DNA from: Lumbricus rubellus
Taxonomy: Eukaryota; Annelida; Clitellata; Crassiclitellata; Lumbricidae
DNA: 64,000 nucleotides
Assembly (NCBI GenBank): GCA_945859605.1
Contig: OX243820.1
Span: 23,317,337 to 23,381,336, forward strand
Direction: 5' to 3'
Both the position numbers and the translations under genes were made by a program. The notes beneath the pieces are model-generated. The model did not search any database. It saw only the letters and a program-made list of their open reading frames with translations, and was not told where the DNA came from. Numbering within the stretch: position 1 is the stretch's first letter; each line of letters begins with the position of its first letter. Of the stretch, positions 10,537 through 22,258 are shown in pieces.

Positions 10537-11133
10537 TTTTTAGGTGTCTACATCGATCAACACTTGAAATGGAAAACTCACATTTTTGAAATTAGTAATA
10601 AAATCAAAAAGAATCTTGGCATTATAAAAAGAGTATCTTACCTTCTCCCCCCTCATATTTTACGGGATCTCTATTATACCCTCATATATCCATATCTGAC
10701 TTACTGCAACATGATCTGGACTTCGACATATGACTCCAATCTTAAAGGTATAAAGATCCTTCAAAAAAAGACCATACGAGTTATAACTAAATCTCCCCCC
10801 AATTCACACACGAGTCCACTATTCTTTGAACATAAACTCCTAGACATTAATCAAATTAAATTCCTACAAACTTGCATCTTCATGTATAAATACATCAATA
10901 ACCTCCTCCCATCATCATTCTCATCTTATTTTGACCCAGTGCCACATCTTATTTTCACTAGAAGTAACAATGACTTCAGGCCTGTGTTTGCAAGAACTAA
11001 TGTCTGTAAGTTTTCGCTTAGGGTTCAAGGCCCCGCTAACTGGAACAGTCTTCCCAAAGAAATCCGTACGGTTACATCCGTTAGCCACTCTAAAACCCTT
11101 GCACGTGCACACACACTAATATATATTACTTAA
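10537..11133 (+). pseudogene. LINE ORF2, C-terminal region
   Basis: In a third frame segment the protein resumes with LGVYIDQHLKWKTHI, then LYYTLIYPYLTYCNMIW, ILQKKTIRVIT, FFEHKLLDINQIKFLQTCIF and WNSLPKEIR, the usual conserved tail after RT in CR1/L2 LINEs, and ends at a stop at 11131-11133. A small indel near 10520 (eight bases where six are expected) separates it from the RT. Confidence 0.75.
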
Positions 11134-11496
11134 GCTCAGCTTTGTGTTTGTTGTTAGTTAAGTTTTAGTTAAGAATATAATCTGCATTCTTACGTAATGT
11201 CTACTACATATATCTTATATAGATATAACAACGTCTATTTCCCTTACTTAATCTCTCCCACCATCCTGTCCTACCTCTTCCTGGTATATAGGCCCCTACT
11301 AAGCGGGACTTGTCCCTTCTGGTGTGCCTATTGCTCCCTAATCTGTATTCTAATCTCTTTTCCGAATGTGCTAGTACTTTTATTATAATTGTCTTATAAT
11401 ATGTTCTGTAAAAAATAATTACGTTTTTGTGGGATCAATAAAACAATTTGAACAATTTGAATTTTGAATTTTCTGAATTAGTTTGAGTTATTGTTA

Positions 11497-11565
11497 GCGA
11501 CACCGTGGTCTAATGGTTGAGCGCTCGACCAGTGAATCAACGATTGCAGATTTGAGTCCACAGAG
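11497..11565 (+). repeat. tRNA-like SINE head or tRNA pseudogene
   Basis: An A-box-like TGGTCTAATGGTTGAG at 11506-11521 and a B-box-like AGATTTGAGTCC at 11549-11560 are spaced as in RNA polymerase III promoters. The acceptor stem does not pair, so a functional tRNA is unlikely. It lies just after the LINE tail. Confidence 0.5.
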
Positions 11566-11869
11566 CAGATTCCATGTATTGAAAAGATATTGAAAAGGTA
11601 TTGACGTAGCCTACAACATGGTGACATTTTGTATACGTCTCGACGATTGACCTTAATTGTTTGTGACTTAAAGCAAATACGCAAACATCTATACATCTAG
11701 AGATCGGATCAATTTATTGATCCCATTATTGCAAAGCATCGAGCACCAGTAGGCTGGATCTAATCAGCATGACTAAGTTTATAGTTAATCATAGACAGAA
11801 GCAAAACATTGATACGAATGAATATTGCAGATTACATGGAAACTAGGCCCATCAGCTTACCAGAGAGGA

Positions 11870-12095
11870 TTTGTCCCGCATGATGGGGTTAAAATAGAGA
11901 AAACTGTGAAAGTTCGAATATCATTGGGTACATTGTTCCATAGTAGGAGACCTTGACATCCGATAAAATATTTGTGAGTGTTAGTTCCGGAAAAATAAGA
12001 CCCACATGCATAAGCACGACTGCTTCTGGTATTGGTGGTTAACAAGACTGGAGGGAAGTAGGAGGATAACGCAGATGTGCATTGTTCAGCTGTGT
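11870..12095 (-). pseudogene. LINE C-terminal fragment
   Basis: On the minus strand the frame reads SSYFPPVLLTTNTRSSRA, then LLLWNNVPNDIRTFTVF, matching the pattern NTR...WN.LP..IR that ends CR1/L2-type ORF2 proteins. It is short and without other domains. Confidence 0.55.
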
Positions 12096-12099
12096 TGCA

Positions 12100-13392
12100 C
12101 ATGGTCTGATTTACATAATCGTAGCCTAATCGTGATAGCCAAATTTCTAAAGTACCACTTCAAAGTCAAGTGCAGGAAACCACCTTATCCATGAGCGCAC
12201 AATCATCATGCTCTCACGCTTTAACGAGAAAACTCCTTATATTTAGGGCTGCCAGATAGATGCGCGGGCCATAGTGACCAATATCTCAAAGCCTGGTTCC
12301 TTTGTACACGCTTTTTAGTCGTCCAATTACTCTGGAACACAGTTGACAGCGATGTCACTTTGTGTATAACCCCGTTCCTGCGACCCACTCTTGCAGAAGT
12401 CAAAAATGAAATATTGTGATATCATAATAATGACTAAATTTCGTGCTGTTGTTAATACTATGTGAACTTCACAATGCTGTTGTCATACTTCAAATCTTTT
12501 AACCTAACGCTTTCTGGACTTTAAGCTGTTCTAATCAGACGTGGGCTGTAGGCCTACAGGCCTATAATAGAAGTCTAATTATTAATGATAGATTGCTGTG
12601 TCTAACTTCCTGGATCATATTCCTGACTACTTTTCAATTGGTCTCAACATTCTAAATTAGTAGACCTTGGCCATTTACAATAATATGACATGAAGTTCGA
12701 TTGATAGGCGACTATGACAAACAATACACTAGAGGATTATGATTAAGTATGTTTCTCTAGCGAAATTAGTTTGTTGAGCTCGTTACTGATCACCATGGAG
12801 CTGATCGCTGCTTATTCGTCTGCGATTTTCTGATTACTTTCAAATCCACAACAAGTAGGCCTATATACAAGTAGGCCCTATATTGCTTCACCCTGATGTA
12901 TGGATGTCAAATTAAGCTCTGGGCCTATAGAGTATAGAGGCTACGTGTATTTAACGACAATCTATCGTCTTGTCCCTAACACAATCCGGTATCAATCTCA
13001 TCTGGTCTGCTTGGTAAAGTTTTTAAAATGGGAATTAAGCAATTATAGCAGATGCATTAAATGTAGATGCATTTGATAAGCGAATTCTAGGAAATAACGA
13101 ATTTGAAATCATAACGAAGAACTAAAAAAGTGATTGGAAGAAGGCTGTGAGAGTCTTTTACGAGTCCAAAACCGTCGACCACGCTATAGCGGATTTGATT
13201 TGAACAAGCCTTCATGCTTATTAGGCTCGTTAGGTACATGTAGATTAGGCCTAGGCTACGTTAGGCCTGCATTTACATTACAGTGGATCCACATTACATT
13301 GCATTTGGCCGGCCAATTTTGCACACCGTAATAAACTATTCTAATTCTGCACAGAACTGGCGGCTGGAGTAGCAATAATATTGGACGCTACA
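12100..13392. other. Non-coding; short block related to 41160 and 48250
   Basis: A segment at about 12340-12400 (AGTTGACAGCGATGTC ... CCCACTCTTGCAGAAGT) matches the flanks of the hAT insertion at 41165-41206 and 48248-48275, so it is a further relic of the same mariner-type family. The rest is AT-rich with many TAGGCCTA palindromes and no recognised gene. Confidence 0.35.
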
Positions 13393-13538
13393 CTATTTTC
13401 CGTTGTAAACAATGACGACGTGTTGGATGGTGAGATAATCGTGGGCTGCGAGCTTCACATGGTGCGGTTGTTCCACATGTATGCTGCACGTTTCAGGGAT
13501 TTCGATCATTTCATCAACTTCTAACTCTGGACGGGAAC
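13393..13538 (-). CDS. Possible terminal exon of CAP-like gene B
   Basis: With acceptor AG at 13539-13540 the minus strand gives a phase-1 frame of 48 codons ending in TAG (13393-13395). It contains ELEVDEMIEIPETCSIHVEQ and HDYLTIQHVVIVYNGK. Phase 1 is what the upstream EGF-like exon (17396-17455) requires. Against it: the acceptor has a poor pyrimidine tract, no matching exon is visible in gene A, and the + strand is also open here for about 60 codons. Function of the segment is unknown. Confidence 0.3.
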
Positions 13539-13570
13539 CTGTTGATCGGGTTCTGCGTGCATGTGACAGT

Positions 13571-13777
13571 ATGCTACGTCAGTAGTGACTTTAACTTATC
13601 ACTGCTTACTGATCAAAGCTTTCTGAATCTACTTTGATAATAGCCTAATATTATTATATAGGCTAGTGTGGGCAAAGGCTACGCCAGTAGTGACCTTAAC
13701 TTATCACTGCTTAGGCCCTGCTGATCAACGCTTTCTGGATCTACTTTGATAGTAATATTATTAGGCTAGTGTGGGCA
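13571..13777. repeat. Tandem duplication, two ~105-bp copies
   Basis: GCTACGTCAGTAGTGACTTT...GGCTAGTGTGGGCA is followed by GCTACGCCAGTAGTGACCTT...GGCTAGTGTGGGCA. The copies differ by scattered substitutions and small indels. No coding sense is apparent. Confidence 0.8.
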
Positions 13778-14314
13778 GGACATTCAGTGGTAGGCCTACC
13801 TGTAAGTCGTTACATTAATGTTTAGATAATTTACTAGCCAACACACAAAACTGACTAACGATAACCTACTTCTCTTTAGCCTATTAGAAAGCTGCCCATC
13901 GTGTATCCTGGACCTTTTGTACAAGGAATACATGTAGGTATGAAGACTAAAGATGAAATAGAATGACCTTTACGTAAAAATCGATTGGCCACTGAGGTGG
14001 GTAGCCTTCTTCTAGGAAATTTAGGCCTACTACAGCAATTCCCGCGCAATGACAATGGTCACTTTGAGAACCATGGATGTTTAAAAAAGTTTTGACAAAA
14101 TAATTATCTTTATAGCTAGACCTATGTCGTAATCTGGGCTCAATTTTGCATCAGGAAAATTTAATGCTTGTTAGCTTCACCCGTAGAAGATCGCTTGCAG
14201 CATATCAATTTGCTTTAGTGTCTACATCCACGATCAAAATATTAAGCGCATTCAAAACTTTTGTCGAGATGTTAGTGAATCATTCTGAATTACTAGAATA
14301 CGTAGGTCTACTGG

Positions 14315-15721
14315 TAGACCTGGGAGTCGACCCCAATAAGTCGACCCCAGTCGACTTGGTCATCCCAAGTCGGGTCGGGTCGATTATGCTCACCGCAACT
14401 GACCCCAAGTCGAATTTTGTGAAGAGAAGTCACTTGAAGTTGTTTTTATCACAAGTCGACTTAAACCGACTTGAGACACAAACATGGTTAAATTTGTCAC
14501 TTCAAACCAATGATCGTGAGACCAGAACACCATTTAAGCAGCTTTTGTAGTGCGTTTACAAGAATGAATGAGGTCTTTGCTAAACAGAGACTTAGCCTAC
14601 TGATTATTTTACCTGTAGAGCCAGGCTATCGTGCAGGCTGTCGTCTGCCGATCTATTCATTGACTAGGCCTATAACTTGTTATTCTATGCTAAAACGTCA
14701 CGCTTAGGCATGAGGTTAATTAAAATGGTGAAACAAAATGCTACTACATATAATTATTAGGCCTATATTTAATATACTAGATGTGATGCCACTAAAATAT
14801 TAGCACCTGTGCTTATCAAGACATGAGCATGAGCAAATCAGTGAACTTCTAGACTAAGTCACTAAGTGGTAAGTGAATTCGGCGCAAAGATCTACAAGGC
14901 CTAATAAAGAATCGATATTTTGGCGCTATACCTTGGTACCGGCACGCTGCATCTGCAGTTGTCTGCAGAGGGGAAAACTACTGTATGCGGACCAATTGGA
15001 CAATGATCGAAAGACTTTACTGTCAGCGAGTAGGCTATGCTACTAATAGTAGTAGCCTACTGCCGGATGATGCGCTTGCAATGCTATTTGCTAGGCCTAA
15101 GTTGATGTCAGTGGCCAAATAATCATAACAAACTTACAAATTAATAATAATCATCATAACACGCCATTCGGCGCCATTAGTCCACGGTCCCCCATTTTAT
15201 CTTAGACCTTGCATGTTTTACAAATTTATTCAATATAATATGAAAATTGAAAATAATAACAATCTTAATGAGGGTAATCTGCATGAATAATCACAGAAAA
15301 TGGGCAAGCTAAAATTGATAGGCCTATAATTTGTCGTCACATTGTCTAGGTTACTAGATCATAGCCTAAACGCCCTAAAGCATCACAAAACTATTCAAAA
15401 ATAGCCTTAAATGGGCTTAATAAAACTTTAATAAATTCATCAATTAAGCGTTGAGGTCTCATTACTCATTCGTAGATATGCCTATATGAAATTACTGCTC
15501 GTCAGGAAAATTGGCTTGAATTCTTGCATTATTAGCCTAAGTAGACCTAGGCTAAATGGCTATTACCATGTCAGAAGTCGACTTCAAGTCGGAAGTCGGT
15601 TGTTTTTCTGCCAAGTCGGGTCAAGTCGTTTTGACTCCAAGAAGTCGACTTCAAGTCGACCTCAAGTCACTTTAGGGTCAAGTGGGGTTAGATTAGCTGA
15701 CCAAAGTCACTCCCAGGTCTA
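14315..15721 (+). mobile_element. 1407-bp hAT-like element, copy 1
   Basis: TIRs are TAGACCTGGGAGT and ACTCCCAGGTCTA with a perfect 8-bp TSD TCTACTGG (14307-14314, 15722-15729). Both subterminal regions are packed with AAGTCGACTT-type palindromic repeats, likely transposase-binding sites. Copy 2 (35787-37193) is in inverse orientation, has the same length and its own TSD. No transposase ORF. It lies in the region expected to be an intron of gene B if 13393-13538 is an exon. Confidence 0.85.
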
Positions 15722-15729
15722 TCTACTGG

Positions 15730-17395
15730 TATAAAATCGTTCACAAATAATTACTAAATGTTCCGATTTATACAAACATAGGCCTATAAACAGTTGTTAG
15801 GCTAATGACAATATTATAGCGCAAAGCCACTTTAAAATGCTGCAAACGCGTGACAAAATACTAATCGTTCATTACAATCGTTGCAATTATAGGCTAAATA
15901 TTATTGTGGGAAATAATTGCCTATTTATAATTATGATGTTTCAAAGAGTAGAGCCTATAATTAATTATCGCCTTAAAACATTTTTGAATTAAATGAATCT
16001 TGAATTATGCGATAGCCTAGCAGTCAAAGATAATTATTGAAGATCTTCCTCCATGAGCACTGATCATTTCTGGGCTAACAAAGTCAACGCAGTGTTGCCG
16101 TTCCTTTAAACCAAAGTTCTTGTGTCGATGCACCATTATAGCTACGCAGAGCAGTCAGTGGGGAACCTGGAAGGCTGGAACTTCAGTGATGCCTATGAGG
16201 CTATGTAGGCCTAATGATGCATTTAACTGAACAATCTTCCATTACAAATTGTAGCTATTCCGCCAGAAATAGGCTATCTCAGGAATAATTTCATCTTCTT
16301 AATCTATTAGATTATTAGATTATTACAGGATTTCAGTTGAATCGACCGTCAATGATTATTGTTGCCTTAGGCTTACATGATAGCTTTGCTAACAAGATTA
16401 TTAGGTTAATAACTATTAATAACCAGATCATATCACATCACTTCTAGTCGCTATTTCTGCATAGGCTAAGTGTAATTCTCAGTTTAGTTAAGACAAACCA
16501 ACGCCAATGACGACACTATGATCATAGCGAGTGAAGCCCCTGTCGTGTATGTCGTCTCTCCCTTATTGTAACACATCAGTGTGTCAGCATCTGAGCTGGG
16601 TCGACCTATTTCAGTGAAAAACGACCATTTTTTCAGATGACGAAATTTCTTAGAGACTTTTATCATGATCTAATTACACCTTCATATTATTTAGAATCAA
16701 AATCTAATTAAGCTGTTACATTTATTACATTTATTAGATGTAAACAACTGCAAAACCTAAGTAAAAGCTAATTTTAAATATAGCCTACAGTTAATGTAAA
16801 GGCCTTGTAGACTAGTTACTGAGCTGTAACATTTGAGCTTCAAATAAGAGCATAGGGCCTAGGCCTAAATTATGATTCACGTGTATAAAGTGCAATTATT
16901 CACATAATTTTACAGCAATACTTCCTTCAGCGTTTTGCAATCGATTCGAATGGCTTGAGTGTTTCTAAATCTGTGCCATTTCAAATTGTGGAATGCATTT
17001 ATCATTATTATTATTGACTTTTTATATAGCGCACCTTCAAGGTAATCAGAAGCGCTCCCAGTCCAACAACGGCTAAATAAAACAGTTTTTAAGTAAGAAA
17101 GAAACATAGTGTCTAGGCACAAGGCGGAGTGCAACAGGGAGCCCATTCCAGGTAGGGCCTAGTAGGGCCAGCCACTGAGAAAGAGCGCCGCCGCATTATA
17201 GCAGTTCGAGAACGAGGGATCAAGAGTTCAGCTTGATCAGCCGATCGGAGGTCATATCAACGCTGGACACCAGAGGTGGAACAGCAGAGCTTCTGTAAGT
17301 ATGTATTTATGCACATTGGCCTAAAAAGTCTCGTTACCATGCATAGGTAAAATGTCAAAAAGTGTTTACGTGCTGATAAGCCAAATAAAACTCAC
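15730..17395. other. Non-coding, with a repeat fragment near 17000
   Basis: No exon recognised. Around 17000-17290 a dispersed-repeat fragment is present: TTTTATATAGCGCACCTTCAA and GAAGCGCTCCCAGTCC, the tail motif of the local SINE family, followed by a segment with CCATTCCAGGTAGGGCC. Confidence 0.4.
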
Positions 17396-17455
17396 TTGGA
17401 CACGTGCAAGACTCACTGCTCCAATCGTCACAATGTGTGCAGTCTTCAAAGCAAG
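17396..17455 (-). CDS. CAP-like gene B, EGF-like exon
   Basis: The minus strand has acceptor ATTGCAG at 17456-17457 and a perfect donor GTGAGT at 17390-17395, a 60-nt exon of phase 1-1. It encodes CFEDCTHCDDWSSESCTC, spacing C-x3-C-x2-C-x7-C-x-C, identical to the gene A EGF exon (CNSYCLNC...CRC). The gene A exon is longer and includes the G-W-x-G-x-x-C end of the EGF fold, so here the module is shortened, unless the frame reads on into the donor. The match of cysteine spacing, phase and order makes orthology to gene A exon 6 convincing. Confidence 0.65.
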
Positions 17456-17459
17456 CTGC

Positions 17460-18005
17460 AATATAATTAGGGTCTATAACCTACATGTAACGATGTGGCG
17501 GTATCGTTTCTTTCACGATTCTACACAATTCAAATAGACGCGTTGCGCCACGGTTTTATATTGAATAAGAAATAGAACATTTGTAAACAATTATGCTATT
17601 TAAAAGCAACAAAAGGGAAAAGGTGTTCGAAATGTGTAGGCCTATGTGGAATGCTTCAGATTAATCCATAAAGTGATCTTCATAGGTCTATTTCTGTCTG
17701 GAAAAACTACAAGATTTTGTATAAGGAATATGAAGTAGGCCTAAGAGACTAAACTGAAATGGCCGCCCTATCAGATCTACAATTATACACCGTATCGTTG
17801 GTCTTGAGCTCTTGTGCAACCTCTATTTGAAAGACTACCTTTGAATAAAATTATTTATAAAGTAGTTCAATAGATTGGCTGAATATGTTTTCTTAATTTA
17901 AAAAGTATTCTATCTGTGAGGCATACATTTTCAACAGCTTTTGAAAGTCCTAAAATCGGAATTTAGATCTAATTATAATAGAAAGATTATAAGTACAAAC
18001 GTAAC
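17460..18005. other. Intron of gene B, nothing recognised
   Basis: AT-rich sequence without repeats or coding patterns that I could identify. Confidence 0.35.
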
Positions 18006-18009
18006 TCAC

Positions 18010-18039
18010 AGCACGTATAAATCTGGGATGAGCAGGCTT
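18010..18039 (-). CDS. CAP-like gene B, 30-nt hinge exon
   Basis: A micro-exon between acceptor CTTTTCAG and donor GTGAGT on the minus strand. It is 30 nt long, phase 1-1, and encodes ACSSQIYTC. Gene A exon 5 (62605-62634) is also 30 nt, phase 1-1, and encodes DCSDIDSSC with cysteines at the same two positions. It joins in frame to the EGF-like exon at 17396-17455. The conservation of length, phase and cysteines is what makes so small an exon credible. Confidence 0.62.
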
Positions 18040-20507
18040 CTGAAAAGCAAACAGACTATCGATTTTCACAATTAATTTGTTTGAATGCACTAGGGCATAG
18101 TTTAGAAATAACTATGATTAGTTTTCTTTCTCAACCGCGCGCTTTGGCAACGAGATGCGAAAAATTCATTAGTATAAATTATAGACTATGCGAGTATAGC
18201 CAGCCAACAATAGTTCGAGATAGAAAATGTGCAATCAATGTGAAGTGGGAATACATGAAAATTGTTCTTATTACCAGCATGGGCGACCGCATATAATTTG
18301 CAGGAGGGGCAAAACACGATGGTCAAGGTTAAAGTCGTTGCAACAAAAGGTTGGAATGGCAAAGCAGGAAATAAAGAACATGCGTGGGAATGTTTCATAG
18401 AGGTTTCTTAACGTAAATATCTTGGTTTCACTTTTTATAATGTTTATATGAATAGGTTAATACATTGTATAGTGCGAAGAAATTTGTTAAAAAAACAAAA
18501 TGTAGTAGTTAAGAAGTAGGCTAGGTTGAATAAATGAATGACAGATGCATGGGTGTCAGTGTACAGCGCATTTGCTTTCTCGATAGTTAGACCTATTACT
18601 ATATTTTAATAATAATTTCAAAACTTCAAAGGCACCACCCGAAAATCATTCTCAGGCACCAGCTCATTCACAAGCTCTGCATCTAGTCAGAGGACTGATC
18701 AAAGGTCGTCCAAGTTCGGTTGCCAGAGGGACCAGAATATCTGCGATAGGCCTAAGGGTGTCATTTAGGATTGGGAGGCGGAGGATCCGAGGATCAGATG
18801 AGTGCATGTGGTGTAAATTTCTTTGAACAAGCGAGACTTTCGTTATAGGAGATTATCCTAATCGTGTGATTTAGGCCTACGCCTTTGCTTGGAAGTTTAC
18901 ATGTAGGCCTATGTCTAGGAAGTGCTATGGTTCAATCCCGATCATTTGTCTCAATTGGTCCTTCTCTTTGCAATGCAATTTCTTCTTCTGTTTGCTCTTC
19001 ACTTCTGTCTCTTCTGCCTTATCTATGCTCATAACCTGTTTTTTTTCGCGTGGCCTTGCGCATCTGGAGCGCCTCTGAGGCTCTGAAAAGTTCACTCTAC
19101 TAGAGGCGCTTTAGAAATGCTTATATCCAATACAATAGTAATAAATCAAAGAATGCTTCTTAGCTGACCTCGGCAGAGTCCTCCATCGCACCAAAACACG
19201 TGAGAACGACATTCAGTACACGCAGCTCCGATAGAATATTGTATAGTTTTTTCTCTAAAGTCGCTGTTAACACAAATAGTGTGATAGATTTCAATGAAAA
19301 CGTATACGACGATTGGCTTACCCCTACTGTTAAAAATAATATCAATTTTGATTAGTAGCCTAATCTATTAATGATTAGCGATGAGGCCTTTTCTGCGTTT
19401 CTGTCAGCGGCTATTCAGAAATAGATTTGTTGGAGAATCTACTTCGAAATAGATTCGCTGAGGTAGACTTTTGGACAGAGACTCTGCCACGGGACCCATG
19501 ACGCAATTCCCGCATGGCCTGTGACCTCTGCAGCTCCAGACAGTTTCGAATATGGAAATAAACGAATCATAGAAATTAGTTACACTAGAAATTAAGATAT
19601 CACTCAGTCTTTACAGAACAAACTATAGCACATAAATTAATTCAGTCAACCTATGAAAATCATGAAAAAATGCATATATTATTAGAATTGAAATGAACGA
19701 GGAACGTTTACGCCAGAAAGTAAATAAAATGAACAAATTCAAGAGATATTCTGCAGTATAGCACTTGAACTGTTCAGTCTTATAAAAGAACATTTGATCC
19801 TGTTAAATATTAAGCTTCATTTGAGCAATTAATATTAATCGAGTCCGGACTATCCAATTCAACAGTACAGGATAAAATCTGTCTTATGGAAGGAAATCAA
19901 TTCTCTTAATTTTTTCTGCGTTGTCAATAATTTCTGACATCTTCATATCTGAGAAAATCACTGGAATCTAGAATAGCTCGTCTCAAAATTGAAATAGATT
20001 ACCGGATGTGGCTTGCTTTTAAATCCACCGAAGTGCTGGCATGTTTATGGACTGGAGAAAGCTTAGGCCTACACGTCAGAACAGAAAGAAGGAAGATACA
20101 GTGACATAAAACCTTCCAAAACAGATTCTATACAATAAGCATAGGCCTAAGACAACGACGTCATGAAAAAATCAAACCAACTGAAGAAAAAGAGATAGAA
20201 AATTAGTTGCTTCTTTGGATGTACGGTACCTTGTCCTCGAAAATAGATAGATTCCAATGTATACGTTACTGCGAGTAACGCCGTTTACTCGAGCAGAACT
20301 GCAGAATCTAACGTCGACTCCAATACCAACCATATAGACGGAGCGCATCTACAACATGAACGATACTACTACCACATGTATTGCTGATAAATGCAGTTTA
20401 ATGTGAGAAAAAGCTATAACAGATATTATTTCTTAAAATTATTAGGTAGGCCTAAATGACTTCAATATTCCGAGACGACGTAATCGTGATCGTCGGGCGA
20501 CGGACGG
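18040..20507. other. Gene B intronic region, no exon found
   Basis: Exons 3 and 4 of gene B should lie between 18040 and 24854, but I could not find them. A dispersed repeat end may lie at 19060-19140 (GAGCGCCTCTGAGG ... AGAGGCGCTTTAGAAATGC). A frame at about 19500-19540 (minus) reads GHRPCGNCVMG, hinge-like but without the second cysteine pair. Confidence 0.3.
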
Positions 20508-20956
20508 TGACACGAAAAGGATTATCCCCCCTAAAGCTATCCGGGGGGATGAATTAATCTATCCCCCGGATGGAATTAACCGGTCTAGACTATCCGGGGG
20601 GATAAACCATTCTATCCCATTTTTTGAAAAATGTGTATAATTTAAAAAATTATACTCTAATCAAAATTTAAAGTGACTCTAAATGTTTTCAGTGACCTAC
20701 ACAATGCTCAGAGAAAGGCAACTCGAATTTATTTAGTGTCTCCGAGTGTTTTTAAGTGTTTTAAACGGTTTAAGTGCTATAAAAACAAAGCAAAACAAAT
20801 TATCTAGTAGAAATAAACATACCTGTTAGTGTCATTGTTCAAAACAAAGCAGATGAAAATTAATTTGCAAAAATAAAAGCACGCGGAAGTGTTTTTTTCG
20901 ACTTTTCTTCATTTTGAGGATACTTTTAATACGGGGGGATACTCTATTTCGTGACA
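20508..20956. mobile_element. MITE with CACGAAA / CCCCCC termini
   Basis: Inverted ends: TGACACGAAAAGGATTATCC at 20508 against the complement of GGATACTCTATTTCGTGACA ending 20956. GGGGGGAT blocks are repeated inside. A target duplication is unclear (ACGGACGG / ACGGCACG), so the superfamily is not assigned. Confidence 0.45.
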
Positions 20957-21381
20957 ACGGCACGGTCATTGCGCTGAAGCACAAACACCACATCAGTAGT
21001 TAAATTTCAAGGTAGGCTAGATAGTTTTAGTTTTCGTTATGATTTACACACAAGTCTGTTGGCAAGCAAATTGCAGGCGCATTTAAATCAAACTACAAAC
21101 TTGGCGAAGACGATAATTTTACGGAGAGGAGTCTACATTAGAGCGAGCAGTTGAAATCTTGGAACGCTGATGTTTTTTCCCACTTCCAAATGAGGCGATT
21201 CTGTCCACGTTCAAGACCAAGACCACGCTGACCCCTAGCCAGCTGCTTTCAATGGCGATATGCTGAAAGTGGAGGTGGTTGTCTAGCAAAGATTTTTTTG
21301 TTGCATCCAATCCCATTATTGTGGTCTTCCTGGATAAGAGTATTTGACGCTGCATGACTAAGCTGAACACCAAACTCTATC
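20957..21381. other. No gene recognised
   Basis: Unique sequence. A minus-strand open frame of 84 codons is present but has no signal, motif or splice support. Confidence 0.3.
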
Positions 21382-21535
21382 CATGGGCGGAGTTTATCAG
21401 GGGCTAGGGGGAGCTAAGCCCCCAAGAAGGCCCAGATTTAGCTTTTTAACCATGAAAATGATATCTTTTTCCGGGCTTAGCCCCCCTAAGAAGGCATTAG
21501 CCCCTCCAAGAACGGAAACCAAACTCCGCCCATGA
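21382..21535. mobile_element. 154-bp MITE
   Basis: TIRs are CATGGGCGGAGTTT and AAACTCCGCCCATG, separated by a G/C-rich interior with AGCTAAGCCCCC and GGCTTAGCCCCCC. No clear TSD. Confidence 0.55.
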
Positions 21536-21789
21536 CTGTAACGATCCAAACTACAGTACAAACGACACTTCTGCTAACTCAGAGGTGATACATGTAGGTA
21601 TGATGACTATCAACTTCGCATCGTGGTTCCTTTGGAGAATCCTGTAGATTCGCTGCATAAACCAAGATGGTCAAGAGGAGAACGCTGACGGTAGTCTACC
21701 AGTTTGCTTTGACTGATCGCCTGTGATTAAGCTGGTTCCCGGAACTTTCCGCCCTTTTAGTGTTGTAGAAATCTTTATAATATTATTAT

Positions 21790-22190
21790 AAGTATTTTTC
21801 GATCCCGGCAATGCGTTTGATACGGTCGATAATAATATTCTGCTAAAAAACTAGATAACTATGAAATTAAGGAGACGCAGCTCAAATGACTCACCAGCTA
21901 TAATTTTTGAGAGCCGCTGACGGAAAGTTGGTGTCCAATGTTCTCTCTGAACTATGGTTGATTATAATGGAGTTCCTCAAGGCTCCAACCATGGACTAGC
22001 CTACTTCTATTCCTGCTCTATGTTAATGACCCGACTAATGTCTCCCCAACTATGTTTTTATTCTATTTGCTAATGATAGCCTACCAACTGTTTTTACTCC
22101 AATGGTTCCTGCCAGACGTTGTTTCAAATCGTGAACGTTGAACTGCCTTGTATAATAGCTACCTGATTCTATGCAAATAGACTCACCCTT
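21790..22190 (+). pseudogene. Decayed LINE reverse transcriptase fragment
   Basis: The DNA matches 50710-51110 (CGTTTGATACGGTCGATAAT, GGAGTTCCTCAAGGCTCCAA, TTTTTACTCCAATGGTTCCT) with many substitutions and stops. It covers the segment from the first catalytic Asp to beyond the FADD box, which here is destroyed (CTAATGATAG). It is older than the 49886-52130 copy. Confidence 0.7.
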
Positions 22191-22258
22191 TATTTGGGTT
22201 ACCTGCAGAGAAATGACCCTCAAAGGCTACTTGCTGATTAAAACGGTAGCATACATAC

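Larger units (their letters stand above)
6290..11470 (+). mobile_element. Nearly full-length CR1-like non-LTR retrotransposon
   Basis: The order is a short 5' leader, ORF1 (coiled coil plus RNA-binding type), ORF2 with an N-terminal zinc-finger-like segment, AP-type endonuclease, reverse transcriptase, a C-terminal tail, a 3' UTR with repeated TTAGTTAAG, and a terminal tail AACAATTTGAACAATTTGAA. The 5' end is uncertain; it abuts the 9-bp repeat of the foldback element at 6289. Both catalytic domains are intact in motif, but ORF2 is broken by three small indels, two of them in A-runs. The 3' UTR resembles that of the 49886-52130 copy. Confidence 0.85.

Noticed and set aside
11497..11565. Functional tRNA gene
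   Set aside because: A- and B-box-like motifs are present, but the acceptor stem and loops do not form a proper cloverleaf.
19495..19545. Gene B exon 4 (minus, GHRPCGNCVMG)
   Set aside because: The C-x2-C fits the hinge, but the second cysteine pair and clean splice sites are missing.
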